A program made the translations under genes and the position numbers. The notes under the pieces were generated by a model. That model was not told the origin of the DNA, made no database searches, and saw only the letters and a list, made by a program, of their open reading frames with translations. From NCBI GenBank assembly GCA_907163375.1, contig CAJQUW010016853.1, positions 1 through 64,000 on the forward strand: 64,000 bases of DNA, written 5' to 3'. This DNA is from Prostheceraeus crozeri (Eukaryota; Platyhelminthes; Polycladida; Euryleptidae). This document shows, in pieces, positions 56,355-64,000 of the stretch. Positions within the stretch are counted from its first letter, which is position 1, and each line of letters starts with the position of its first letter.

Positions 56355-57905
56355 TCACTTTGTTTTCCGAAACACTAAAGTTACGAGGGATTTAGTATCT
56401 TTCACATGGATGCACTCTTGTAAACCATTGGTAATTTTGATAGCAATAGAGGGTATAGTTTGTTTGACGACGGGATGATAGAAAATAGATTCAAACATCT
56501 TCTCGACTATTCCATATGAAGCGTCTTTATCATGAATGAAATCACGTAAAATGTATTCTTTTTTCTCACCAACAGAAATAGGTAGAATCAAATCACTTTG
56601 AATGTAAAGGTGCTGTTCATGTTTATCAAGTGTCATTGGTGTTTCTATACCAATCGTATGCGCAGCAGTAAACACAGTTTGTAGCATTGAAAAACCAAAG
56701 AGTTTTTTCAAATTTTTACTCAATTGACATTGAATGTCATCACCCAGTTTCAGAACAACGCGTTGATTTTCAATTGAAAACGAAATGTGGTGTGTCTTTA
56801 CATCATATTTACTTTTCATCACATGCTTCAACTTCTGTTGTATATAAGGATTTACTACATGAATGAAGCTTTCAACTGTATGATATAGACGCGGCATTAT
56901 ATTGATAGCAACTTTAGATTCTTGATAAGACTGGTAAATTTTCTTGATGCGATCACCATAGATGTCCACCCACCATTCATCATTAACTGAATCAGCTTTA
57001 GTGTGATATTCATGAGAAGCATACACCACACCGCTTCCAATAATAGGTGTATAATGTCTTACAAAATGACGCAAGGTTGGAGAGAAATAAACTGTAAGTT
57101 TGTCATTATATTTCTGAATAACCAACTTATTTTTGTCCGCCATAATTTTCTCTCCATACTTCTTACCCACAGTCTCATTCCATCGTTTTACTAACTCAAT
57201 AAGTGATAAAGGTTGAACACCACGCTTTTTCAAAATGATGCGTTCTTCGCATTCTACAACATCTTCATCAAATATTTTAAATTTATAATGAAATTTGTTG
57301 ATTCGATTTGAATAAACTTTTTTAACATTTGCAGTAGCAATTGACGTTAGATGTAGTCCATGGCCAAAACCGAGATGTGGATAGAATTCATTATCCAACC
57401 TCAGTGTAAGACCTTTAGTAAAAGAATGAAAGCGAAGGAACTGTCTCCCACTCCAATGATAGATAGTAAACTCATAAACTTTCTGATCCTTATTCTTCAT
57501 GATGGAAGTATTACCACTGTTGAATGCCTTAATAATTTTCTCATTCCCAAATGGACCATAATAATCTGATTTTATCTGAATCCATTCATAGTTCCACTTT
57601 CCATCTGACGTTAAATTGTATGGGAACTGGAATGCATTATTCATCGTTATTCCATCATGGGTGCGAGGAGTCAATATCATTTCTTCCAAATCATTCACAT
57701 TCTGAATATTGCTATCATAGCAAATACTAGAAACGCCAACCTCCCATTCACCTTCTAAATGTAGTGGGCGATTTAATTCTACTCGATAGTCTGATGGTTT
57801 ATTTTTGGGAAATTTATTCATAGAAGCATTACTGGGCAAGTAGATTAGAAACGAGTCCTTATTTTCACTTTCCATATTATTCACATTGGAAAAATATATT
57901 AGCAT
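56355..57905 (-). CDS. Large Polinton protein, paralogue A (516 aa)
   Basis: Its N-terminal part has FLIYLPSNASMNKFPKNKPS, then VELNRPLHLEGEWEVGV, a motif set that recurs in the next gene (LLSNAATNRFASN, LNGKWEVGV). Pro-, Tyr- and His-rich beta-type sequence follows, with no membrane segment. Proteins of this type accompany Polinton-like elements in invertebrates, but I know no assigned function. A virion (fibre or minor capsid) role is an inference from its place among late-type genes. It is 9 bp from its paralogue, on the same strand. Confidence 0.7.
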   Translation of the reverse strand: MLIYFSNVNNMESENKDSFLIYLPSNASMNKFPKNKPSDYRVELNRPLHLEGEWEVGVSSICYDSNIQNVNDLEEMILTPRTHDGITMNNAFQFPYNLTSDGKWNYEWIQIKSDYYGPFGNEKIIKAFNSGNTSIMKNKDQKVYEFTIYHWSGRQFLRFHSFTKGLTLRLDNEFYPHLGFGHGLHLTSIATANVKKVYSNRINKFHYKFKIFDEDVVECEERIILKKRGVQPLSLIELVKRWNETVGKKYGEKIMADKNKLVIQKYNDKLTVYFSPTLRHFVRHYTPIIGSGVVYASHEYHTKADSVNDEWWVDIYGDRIKKIYQSYQESKVAINIMPRLYHTVESFIHVVNPYIQQKLKHVMKSKYDVKTHHISFSIENQRVVLKLGDDIQCQLSKNLKKLFGFSMLQTVFTAAHTIGIETPMTLDKHEQHLYIQSDLILPISVGEKKEYILRDFIHDKDASYGIVEKMFESIFYHPVVKQTIPSIAIKITNGLQECIHVKDTKSLVTLVFRKTK

Positions 57906-57914
57906 ACTTTTGCA

Positions 57915-59312
57915 TTAACTCTTCATTCGGAAATGGAGTGTGATACTTGTCACAGCATCTTTATGAAAAGGAATCAACGCACCAGCATCGTCATAAATTG
58001 CAATATCAATTTGTGGGATGTAGTTTGATTTCAGCTTTGTATAATGCACTTTCTTGAAAGTATGCTCAGATAAAATACTGCAGCTTTTTGGCTGGTATGG
58101 TATCATTGCTAGCAATGGAGCTTCAACATCTCCCACACGTACATCTTCACCAATATTGGAATATATCTGAAAATAGTTAATACGACGCGATAGCGACATG
58201 TCTGCGCTAGCTTTGGTTACAGTACCACTTTTAAAGATATTTTGATCAAAACCCAAAATGTCCATTAGAGTTTTATCCATAATTAGTTCAATACCTTTTC
58301 CACTTATAGTGAGAGACAAAACACCTTCTTTTTCAGAAAATGAAATATGTTGCTCATTAATCACTTCATTTAAATAATCTACAACCAATTTAACTGAAGT
58401 AATAATGCGAGGCATCAACACTCTTGTTTCATGTAAGATACCACCTAAAGGCTCTACACACTTTCTGTATAAAGATACGGTCCATTCTGTATCAAATTGA
58501 TTTGACCTTTCACATGGTAAATGTTGCATATCAAATTTTCCATGAACAGCTGCAGAACGATGTCGTAAGAACTGATGAAAATCTTTTGAACAAACTAATA
58601 CTAGATCATCATCATTTAATTTACTTATTGCAATATGATTAGATGATTTGATATAAGTCAATGTTGCCACTTGTTTACCATCAACTCGAAGGAGATAATT
58701 AAATTTCTTCAATAATGTTTCAGGAGTCATGTTTGTCTTTCTTGGCTTAATCACAATCTTCTTCACCAACGTCTTCTCATTTTTTGGAATAAGATCTACA
58801 TAATAAGCTTCCTCTCGATATATTAACTGTTTATGACCACTTGGGTGGTAATTAACGTTATAATTATCATAGCTTGTTAAGGCGCTAGCGAGGTAACCTA
58901 AATCATTTCTTAAACTTGGACTTAAACCAACAATCCAATCTTTCTCAACTACATGATGTACATAATTATGATCATCATTGTGCGGAGTAAATTGGACAAT
59001 ATGTTTACACGCTTTATTCAGGAAATCATATATAAACTTTTTACATGATAAGAGATCTTTCTTTGGCCACTGTGGAATGTATACTCGGCAGCCCTTTTCA
59101 CATTGGTAAGCAGCTGTGCGTCTCATATTAATAGTCATCACCTCATGATCAAAAGTATAGACACAGTTGCTATGAACAAGTTGAGTGACACCCACTTCCC
59201 ACTTTCCATTTAGCTGTTGTGTATGATCAATGGGAGTAGAAAAGAGTGCGGCTCGATTACTAGCAAATCTATTTGTAGCCGCATTGCTAAGCAAAATATG
59301 ATAAAACGACAT
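57915..59312 (-). CDS. Large Polinton protein, paralogue B (465 aa)
   Basis: It starts MSFYHILLSNAATNRFASNR and has LNGKWEVGVTQLVHSN near residue 35-50, aligned with paralogue A. A mid-region IMPRLYHTV-like motif of A is matched by LMPRIITSVKLVVDYLNEV here. The C-termini also agree (KSLVTLVF against TSITLHF). The pair arose by old duplication. Its start is only 24 bp from the start of the divergent plus-strand gene at 59336, so they share a compact promoter. Confidence 0.7.
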   Translation of the reverse strand: MSFYHILLSNAATNRFASNRAALFSTPIDHTQQLNGKWEVGVTQLVHSNCVYTFDHEVMTINMRRTAAYQCEKGCRVYIPQWPKKDLLSCKKFIYDFLNKACKHIVQFTPHNDDHNYVHHVVEKDWIVGLSPSLRNDLGYLASALTSYDNYNVNYHPSGHKQLIYREEAYYVDLIPKNEKTLVKKIVIKPRKTNMTPETLLKKFNYLLRVDGKQVATLTYIKSSNHIAISKLNDDDLVLVCSKDFHQFLRHRSAAVHGKFDMQHLPCERSNQFDTEWTVSLYRKCVEPLGGILHETRVLMPRIITSVKLVVDYLNEVINEQHISFSEKEGVLSLTISGKGIELIMDKTLMDILGFDQNIFKSGTVTKASADMSLSRRINYFQIYSNIGEDVRVGDVEAPLLAMIPYQPKSCSILSEHTFKKVHYTKLKSNYIPQIDIAIYDDAGALIPFHKDAVTSITLHFRMKS

Positions 59313-59335
59313 TTTTATATTGCTGATCTGCGGCT

Positions 59336-59704
59336 TTGCATAACATCATGAAGACTTGGATTTTGGACTCTCTACAATATATCAGAGTTGATCGTGATGG
59401 AAACGTACATTTCAAAAATTCTCATGGTCATACATCAAGAGGTATTACATTAACATGGCGACAATTTGTCAACCTCAATGATATCATGAGGGATTTGGAA
59501 TATTTTGAAACATTAAGATTCATCTCCTTGGGTGATCAAGTTTGGCTTCAACATTACAGAAATGAAATTCAAATCTGCCATTCTCATTCCGCAAACTGTT
59601 TCTCATTTCGCAAATACAATTGGGAGAAGTATAGAAGATACATACATCGCTCCATCATGACATTTATTCGTCGTGAGTTCATCGCCCTACTATGCAAATC
59701 TTAA
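59336..59704 (+). CDS. Small Polinton protein, possible PC4-like, copy 1
   Basis: 122 residues with two similar beta-beta-alpha halves: YIRVDRDGNVHFK...GITLTWRQFVNLNDIM, and SLGDQVWLQ...FSFRKYNWEKYRRYIHRSI. The pattern of strands ending in GIxLTxxQFxxL resembles the PC4/p15 transcription-coactivator fold (GISLTxEQWxxL). This is a pattern match only. The next gene is a diverged copy. Confidence 0.6.
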   Translation: MHNIMKTWILDSLQYIRVDRDGNVHFKNSHGHTSRGITLTWRQFVNLNDIMRDLEYFETLRFISLGDQVWLQHYRNEIQICHSHSANCFSFRKYNWEKYRRYIHRSIMTFIRREFIALLCKS

Positions 59705-59726
59705 TCAGACATGACTACCACGCACC

Positions 59727-60377
59727 ATGAGTTGGAAATTAGATTCCCTACAACGTATTGAAACGGATCATGATCGAAACGTCTATTTCAAAGATTCAAC
59801 TGGAAATGTGAGAAGAGAGTTTGCTTTATCTTATCGTCATTTTCAATCTCTACATCATATCATGAAGGATTTGAAATACTTCTATATGAAAAGACATTCA
59901 CGTATTGGAAATCGCATCTGGTTGCGCGTCAACAAACGGCGAATTCAACTCTATCATTCCCAACTCCATACTAACTTCACATTTCATCAAGGTAGTTGGG
60001 AAAAGTATAAAAGGAAGGTACATCGCTCAATTTACTCATTTTTTCATCATGAAGCGCCATCGCTACACCATCGTCAACATTCTCCGTCGCTTCAGACTCT
60101 ACACCAAAATCGATCTCACAACATTACACCAACACCTTCCAAACAGCAAGTATTACCCGGGCCGTCCTCAAATGTTAGTGGTGAAGATGAACAATTCACG
60201 GAATCTTCAACTCTTCCCAAATGGGACTGTACAGATTCTCGGCGCCCTTTCTCATTCATCGGCGCAGTCAATGCGCTTAGAGCTACAGAGACTACTACGT
60301 CGGATATGGAAGAGGGAGAGGTGTGTGATGTCGAATCTGACTGTGGACAATATGGTGATCTCTACTCAATTGAGTGA
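59727..60377 (+). CDS. Small Polinton protein, possible PC4-like, copy 2
   Basis: The first 112 residues align with copy 1: WKLDSLQRIETDHDRNVYFK, FALSYRHFQSLHHIMKDLKYF, WEKYKRKVHRSIYSFF. The following 100 residues (Ser/Pro/Thr-rich, then acidic EEGEVCDVESDCG) overlap the TBP-like gene in another frame by about 330 nt. They may be a genuine overlapping tail or simply open sequence imposed by the other gene. The core is well supported, the tail less so. Confidence 0.6.
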   Translation: MSWKLDSLQRIETDHDRNVYFKDSTGNVRREFALSYRHFQSLHHIMKDLKYFYMKRHSRIGNRIWLRVNKRRIQLYHSQLHTNFTFHQGSWEKYKRKVHRSIYSFFHHEAPSLHHRQHSPSLQTLHQNRSHNITPTPSKQQVLPGPSSNVSGEDEQFTESSTLPKWDCTDSRRPFSFIGAVNALRATETTTSDMEEGEVCDVESDCGQYGDLYSIE

Positions 60378-60594
60378 AAGTGTATCATTTTTGAAGATTC
60401 GTACCAGCAGTTACAATTTGTGTTATGAACCCGAACTTTTTCCTGCAGCTCTCATTAGTTGTTGGTTACCTGTGCATGTGGCAATCTTTCATAATAGTAA
60501 AGTGATCATTACTGGACTAAAATCTCATGTACAAGCAAATGTGATCCTAGACTATCTCATCGAGTATGTACGTACCCAGCGGATTGTAAAATAA
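60049..60594 (+). CDS. TATA-binding-protein-like protein in the Polinton
   Basis: 181 residues from the internal ATG at 60049, the length of a TBP core. Repeat 1 has IDLTTLHQHLPNSKYYPGRP, MLVVKMN and LFPNGTVQILGA, matching the TBP pattern DLKTI...N.EYNPKRF..VIMRI...IFSSGKMVCTGA. Repeat 2 has VDNMVIS, CYEPELFPAAL and AIFHNSKVIITGLKS, matching IQNMVGS...YEPELFPGL...IFVSGKVVLTGAK. Three of the four DNA-bending Phe positions are kept (the KRF position is Pro). Cellular TBP recruits RNA polymerases to promoters. A copy here could direct transcription from the element's own promoters. The open frame extends upstream to 59905, but that part overlaps the previous gene and lacks similarity. Confidence 0.82.
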   Translation: MKRHRYTIVNILRRFRLYTKIDLTTLHQHLPNSKYYPGRPQMLVVKMNNSRNLQLFPNGTVQILGALSHSSAQSMRLELQRLLRRIWKRERCVMSNLTVDNMVISTQLSESVSFLKIRTSSYNLCYEPELFPAALISCWLPVHVAIFHNSKVIITGLKSHVQANVILDYLIEYVRTQRIVK

Positions 60595-60625
60595 AAAACA
60601 ATTTTTCCAACATGATGTTTTTATT
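60590..60625. terminator. Convergent poly(A) signals overlapping two stop codons
   Basis: AATAAA (60590-60595) overlaps the TBP-like stop codon (60592-60594). TTTATT (60620-60625, minus-strand AATAAA) overlaps the protease stop (60621-60623). The gap between the genes is 26 bp. Confidence 0.7.
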
Positions 60626-61082
60626 TCAAATCATGATAGAACTTACAAATCATTTTTTCATTAGAGGATGGATTACATGAAAAGTTTTGAATAACAGATA
60701 CAAATCGAGATACATGTAAACGTTTTAAGATGAAGTACAGTACAAAAGCACCACACGTTGATGAAAGTGGATGTTGTAGTATGCGTTCATTTCGCTGATA
60801 TTGACGCGTATGTTTTCTCAACCACTGCTGTGTTGGTATATTTGGAGGTTGAGCAAGAGAGTCAAATAGTTCACCACGTCGGTCTTCTCCAATAAAGATC
60901 GCTTTCCAATGCTCACCGCCTAAATTCTGCGAATGAGTGTTTAGCACAATAAAGATGGGATAGTGATTTACTGCAGGTGGTAAGGTATCGAGCGAATAGA
61001 CATTATCGAAAGCTTTCAACGTCGCTTCGTCTGCATTACGCTGTACTTTAGTTTTAATATCGTCAGCAGTCAACCAACTCAT
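60621..61082 (-). CDS. Adenain-type cysteine protease of the Polinton
   Basis: 153 residues with the adenovirus-protease order of catalytic residues: His58 (GGEHW), Asp74 (LFDSL), Gln103 (ILQHP) and Cys110 (STCGAF). The flanking FVLYFILKR helix is typical. The length is that of compact Polinton proteases. It is expected to mature capsid or core proteins. It abuts the capsid gene (shared base at 61082), so the two are probably co-regulated. Confidence 0.88.
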   Translation of the reverse strand: MSWLTADDIKTKVQRNADEATLKAFDNVYSLDTLPPAVNHYPIFIVLNTHSQNLGGEHWKAIFIGEDRRGELFDSLAQPPNIPTQQWLRKHTRQYQRNERILQHPLSSTCGAFVLYFILKRLHVSRFVSVIQNFSCNPSSNEKMICKFYHDLK

Positions 61083-62359
61083 TAACGATTATACTGAAGA
61101 ATCACGTCACGATACTTTGTAATTTCAATATTTGAATCGAAGACTGCATAAATTAATACATTGATCGTCTCAGGTAGTGTTCTTTTGAACGTCAAATCCA
61201 AACGAATATTATGAGGCACGTTCGCTTGACGATAGGGTGCACTAATATCGCTGTCAGCAGTCAAATCAAATGCATAAATAGTATATCCACTCTTAAACTC
61301 TTTCATAGTGAGTCCGTTGGTGTCATCCGTATTGTAAAAGCCAAAGACATCCATAAAATCAACATAACTGCGCATAAATTGATCCGAAGCAAAATCTGGT
61401 TTGTAGGGTGGACCAGGATGACTCACACCATTTACACGTAAAGCAATTTCACTTAACTGATTGTGTTTAAAATTGAAAGGATTCTTCTTTATATTACCAT
61501 TAAATGCATCATTTTCAACCATTGCCACCATGAGGAGCTTCGGTGCTTCCGATGGAAAGAGGCCATCTTTCATGAAACTCTTTTGATCTTTCGGAATTGT
61601 AAAGGTGAGAAGCTTTGTATGCTGAACGGGGTAAATGGCATTTTGGCGGTTAAGACCTTCAGCATGCCCTCTAATGACACTTGGATTCGGTACTACTCGA
61701 CGAATGTAAAGTGCAATATCTTCCACATGAATTCTAAAATTGTCAACTTTAGCAAATGCATTCAGCGCAAATTCAGGCTTATTCAATGTCAGCTTGAGTC
61801 GCATGCTGGTATTACAGAGTAAAAACTTTGACTGTCTAAAGAAGTCTAAATTCAGCGGACCATATAGCTGACATACTTTACTATCTTTAATCATAGCAGA
61901 TCGCTTTACAAAGCCACTGTTTGTTTCAGCATCAAATTTTCCTGCTTCATCTCTGTACCATCCCATGGCTTCCATATGACTTTTTTGTGCTGCTGGATGA
62001 AACTGTGATACATGATTGAAATATGATTTATAGGGATAATCGCTTTGGCCACCTTCCACCTGCTGCTCTCCAATCGTTAGAGAAACATCGCGAAGTAATG
62101 TAGTCAATGGTAAATTGTTCAGTCCAACTTTATGTGTATCGTCAATAGCAGTTCCATCTGCTTGCTGAATTCTAAACCTCAAATCAACCATCGCATAACT
62201 CAAATCTATGTAGTCATCACTACCACCAGGAATAACAAATTCAATGGGGCCAGCATTCTCAGCTGTTCGAGGATGATAATCTACAATACTTGAACTAAGA
62301 ATATCTGTCTGTATGGCTTGTTGATCAAACAAACAAAAACCGGAAGTTTTACACTCCAT
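61082..62359 (-). CDS. Major capsid-type protein (F54H12.2-like)
   Basis: 425 residues. The N-terminus FDQQAIQTDILSSSIVDYHP and the motif GPIEFVIPGGSDDYIDLSYAMVDLRFRI are those of the F54H12.2-like family found with Polintons in animals, consistent with a double jelly-roll capsid protein. Further family-like segments are LPLTTLLRDVSLTIGEQQV and YPYKSYFNHVSQF. The gene sits between the protease and core-like genes, the expected virion block. Assignment as major rather than minor capsid is inferred. Confidence 0.8.
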   Translation of the reverse strand: MECKTSGFCLFDQQAIQTDILSSSIVDYHPRTAENAGPIEFVIPGGSDDYIDLSYAMVDLRFRIQQADGTAIDDTHKVGLNNLPLTTLLRDVSLTIGEQQVEGGQSDYPYKSYFNHVSQFHPAAQKSHMEAMGWYRDEAGKFDAETNSGFVKRSAMIKDSKVCQLYGPLNLDFFRQSKFLLCNTSMRLKLTLNKPEFALNAFAKVDNFRIHVEDIALYIRRVVPNPSVIRGHAEGLNRQNAIYPVQHTKLLTFTIPKDQKSFMKDGLFPSEAPKLLMVAMVENDAFNGNIKKNPFNFKHNQLSEIALRVNGVSHPGPPYKPDFASDQFMRSYVDFMDVFGFYNTDDTNGLTMKEFKSGYTIYAFDLTADSDISAPYRQANVPHNIRLDLTFKRTLPETINVLIYAVFDSNIEITKYRDVILQYNR

Positions 62360-62361
62360 GA

Positions 62362-62817
62362 TTAGAAGTTATGGCAGCGTCGTCGTTTAGCGCCTGATGA
62401 ATGATTAGAGCCTCTGCGACGTTTGCGTGAATGCCTTTTGACTGAAGATCGCACCTTACCAGCTCCGCGATGTTTCCTTCTTCCTTTATTCATTCGTTTA
62501 GGCGATTTCTTTCCTTGAGTAACACCAGCAAAGGTCTGCTTCAATGTTTTTAAACCGCGTTCCTTCCCACGATTCAACAAACTGCTCTTAAAACTTCTAC
62601 CTCTGGAAAGATCACTAGCAACATCACCAGCAAAGCCAACGGCATTACTTAAAACATTTCGTTTTAAAGATCTTCCGACATTGGATATGAGAGGTGCTAC
62701 AACAGATTTCAGTGCACCAAGTATGCTACCTCCACGTTGGCGGCGAGCGCCGATGTAAATTTGTCCTCCACCACTTACATAGGAGGGTCGTGAATAAAAT
62801 GAGGCAGTTGGATTCAT
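62362..62817 (-). CDS. Basic virion-core/pVI-pX-like protein
   Basis: 151 residues. A Tyr/Gly-rich start (FYSRPSYVSGGGQIYIGAR) precedes an amphipathic helix (GSILGALKSVVAPLISNVGR) and a Lys/Arg/Ser-rich tail ending RKRRRG...AKRRRC. The layout matches small basic proteins next to capsid genes in Polintons, compared with adenoviral pVI or pX. DNA condensation or membrane disruption roles are inferred. It is 2 bp from the capsid gene. Confidence 0.7.
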   Translation of the reverse strand: MNPTASFYSRPSYVSGGGQIYIGARRQRGGSILGALKSVVAPLISNVGRSLKRNVLSNAVGFAGDVASDLSRGRSFKSSLLNRGKERGLKTLKQTFAGVTQGKKSPKRMNKGRRKHRGAGKVRSSVKRHSRKRRRGSNHSSGAKRRRCHNF

Positions 62818-62858
62818 AGCTCAAACCCTAAACATTGTTAGTTACAACTTTGCATGAA

Positions 62859-63947
62859 TCACTGTCGATCACTTAGATGAAAGATGTCGGCACGACGCAT
62901 CCAAGAGTTCATACTTGAAGGATAACCAGTCCATTTAACAAGACACCATTCTTCACCTTGTCGTTTTTTACATCGAATGATTTTCTCTACCAAATATGTT
63001 TCACTTTCAGTGACTACCTCAATCTCATCGCGGTAAAAGCTACCCTCAATTTCTTCATTATCGTAATCTTTCAACTTGTAGGTGGTGGGAGAGTCTTTTT
63101 GATCAATCCTTGATACTGTAAATACCTCCTCTGTCCAATTCGGAAGGTACCCTTTAGCAAAAACACTTTTCACTTTTGAGATACGAACTTTATCACCAAT
63201 TTTCACATCACTTTTCACATGAGTGCGTTTACGTTGGAATGATTCGCGCACTTTATCTACATTGTCAGCATTTACATCTACTGGTCTGAGTCCAATAGAA
63301 CGATGGATAGAGTGATTGTAGGCATGGAGTGTATCTTGTAGAACCTTTGTCCAATTTTGTGTCAAGTTGGCAGTAAAATGTCGCCACAAGCGATTTTTTA
63401 ATGTGCGATTAAAACGTTCAACGAGTGCAGCTTTATAAGCACTCTTTACACTAAACAACTCAATGTCATGCCTCTCAAATAATCTTCTCACATGCTGATT
63501 TTCAAACTCTTTTCCTTGATCACTCTGAATTCTTTTTGGAATGCGACCTTCTCGAAAAATTGTTTGGAATGCTTTTGCTACTCCTTTCCCTTCTTTAGTT
63601 TTTAAAGGTTGAGCCCACGCATAACGCGAGAAAATATCAATGACGGTTAAAATAAAATTATTACCCGAGTTATGTTTTGAAATGGAGGCAACATCACACA
63701 AATCTGCTTGCCACTGTTCATCGATGTCATGAACAATATAATGGCGGGTGCGGTACTTCTTTTTCGCTTGTTTGTGGAGTGTATAGGTAGCCTGACCCTT
63801 TAACCATCGTTTCACTTGTGATTGTGGAAGACCACTCGCTTTTGATAATTTCTTGATAGATGCAAATCCTGCCGGATGTTTTACATCATAATAGATTGAC
63901 TTCAAACGTTCAGTCGATGACGACTGACTCTTTTTCCTCCTTCTCAT
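62859..63947 (-). CDS. Polinton integrase with C-terminal chromodomain
   Basis: 362 residues. A Lys/Arg-rich start and an N-terminal helical module (SIKKLSKASGLPQSQVKRWL) precede the catalytic core with Asp82 (WQADLCD), Asp143 (QSDQGKEF) and Glu177 (ALVERFNR). An SH3-like segment (VKIGDKVRISK) and a chromodomain (YLVEKIIRCKKRQGEEWCLVKWTGYP, ending SWMRRADI) follow. It is of the F54H12.3 type, neighbour of F54H12.2 in C. elegans. The chromodomain may steer insertion to marked chromatin. Confidence 0.93.
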   Translation of the reverse strand: MRRRKKSQSSSTERLKSIYYDVKHPAGFASIKKLSKASGLPQSQVKRWLKGQATYTLHKQAKKKYRTRHYIVHDIDEQWQADLCDVASISKHNSGNNFILTVIDIFSRYAWAQPLKTKEGKGVAKAFQTIFREGRIPKRIQSDQGKEFENQHVRRLFERHDIELFSVKSAYKAALVERFNRTLKNRLWRHFTANLTQNWTKVLQDTLHAYNHSIHRSIGLRPVDVNADNVDKVRESFQRKRTHVKSDVKIGDKVRISKVKSVFAKGYLPNWTEEVFTVSRIDQKDSPTTYKLKDYDNEEIEGSFYRDEIEVVTESETYLVEKIIRCKKRQGEEWCLVKWTGYPSSMNSWMRRADIFHLSDRQ

Positions 63948-64000
63948 CTTTTTGTTTTCTTGCCTTTCTACATTTACAACAACTGCAGCATTTAGCTTTA
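63948..64000. other. Window edge within the Polinton
   Basis: The last 53 bases lie upstream of the integrase. No terminal inverted repeat can be identified because the partner end cannot be matched from this short piece. Confidence 0.5.

Larger units (their letters stand above)
47517..64000. mobile_element. Polinton/Maverick-like element, continuing past the right edge
   Basis: At least 16.5 kb carry the Polinton hallmarks: protein-primed DNA polymerase B, retroviral-type integrase with chromodomain, adenain-type protease and an F54H12.2-type capsid protein. Accessory genes sit between them. The integrase lies at the right edge as expected near one terminus, so the right terminal repeat should follow soon. 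The left end is placed where PLE similarity stops. All recognised frames are open and the element looks whole as far as seen, which suggests recent insertion. No packaging ATPase was found in the visible part. Confidence 0.9.

Noticed and set aside
59905-60048. Upstream extension of the TBP-like frame
   Set aside because: It overlaps the conserved core of the preceding gene and shows no TBP similarity. The internal Met at 60049 gives the normal TBP core length.

Overview
The window reads as AT-rich nuclear DNA of an invertebrate animal, probably marine. The evidence is a spliced secreted-protein gene with GT-AG introns, a BEL/Pao LTR element, many Penelope-like retroelements (PLEs), foldback elements and MITEs, and a large Polinton/Maverick. 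I cannot name the species. Host gene density is low and most of the sequence is mobile-element DNA of different ages.

Layout. 1-1380: a G homopolymer, probably an assembly or base-calling artefact, with a small tandem repeat. 1381-9381: a PLE split by a young BEL/Pao element (2096-8487) with near-identical LTRs and a 5-bp target duplication. 9.4-12.6 kb: dispersed repeats, nested foldback elements and an endonuclease scrap. 13.08-16.43 kb: a DNA transposon with an intact 688-aa transposase and a repeated 13-mer at both ends. 19.2-20.7 kb: a decayed non-LTR reverse transcriptase. 22.5 kb: a hAT scrap. 23.6-24.0 kb: a probable host first exon. 27.17-28.34 kb: a non-autonomous hAT-like element with an 8-bp target duplication. 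31.48-36.44 kb: a six-exon host gene on the minus strand for a secreted, cysteine-free helical-repeat protein. 37.95-38.76 kb: a PLE remnant. 41-47.5 kb: a cluster of PLEs separated by (TA)n tracts, including an inverted pair and hammerhead-ribozyme-like motifs.

From about 47.5 kb to past the right edge lies a Polinton-like element that looks whole as far as it can be seen. In order it holds a zinc-finger/coiled-coil gene, an unknown 149-aa gene, protein-primed DNA polymerase B, two paralogous large proteins, two paralogous small proteins (possibly PC4-like), a TATA-binding-protein-like gene, an adenain-type protease, an F54H12.2-type capsid protein, a basic virion-core-like protein and a chromodomain integrase. 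Replication and integration genes (polB, int) and virion genes (protease, capsid, core) sit beside a small putative transcription module. Several genes converge on shared poly(A) signals. The TBP-like gene, next to possible PC4-like genes, is the most unusual feature of the window.
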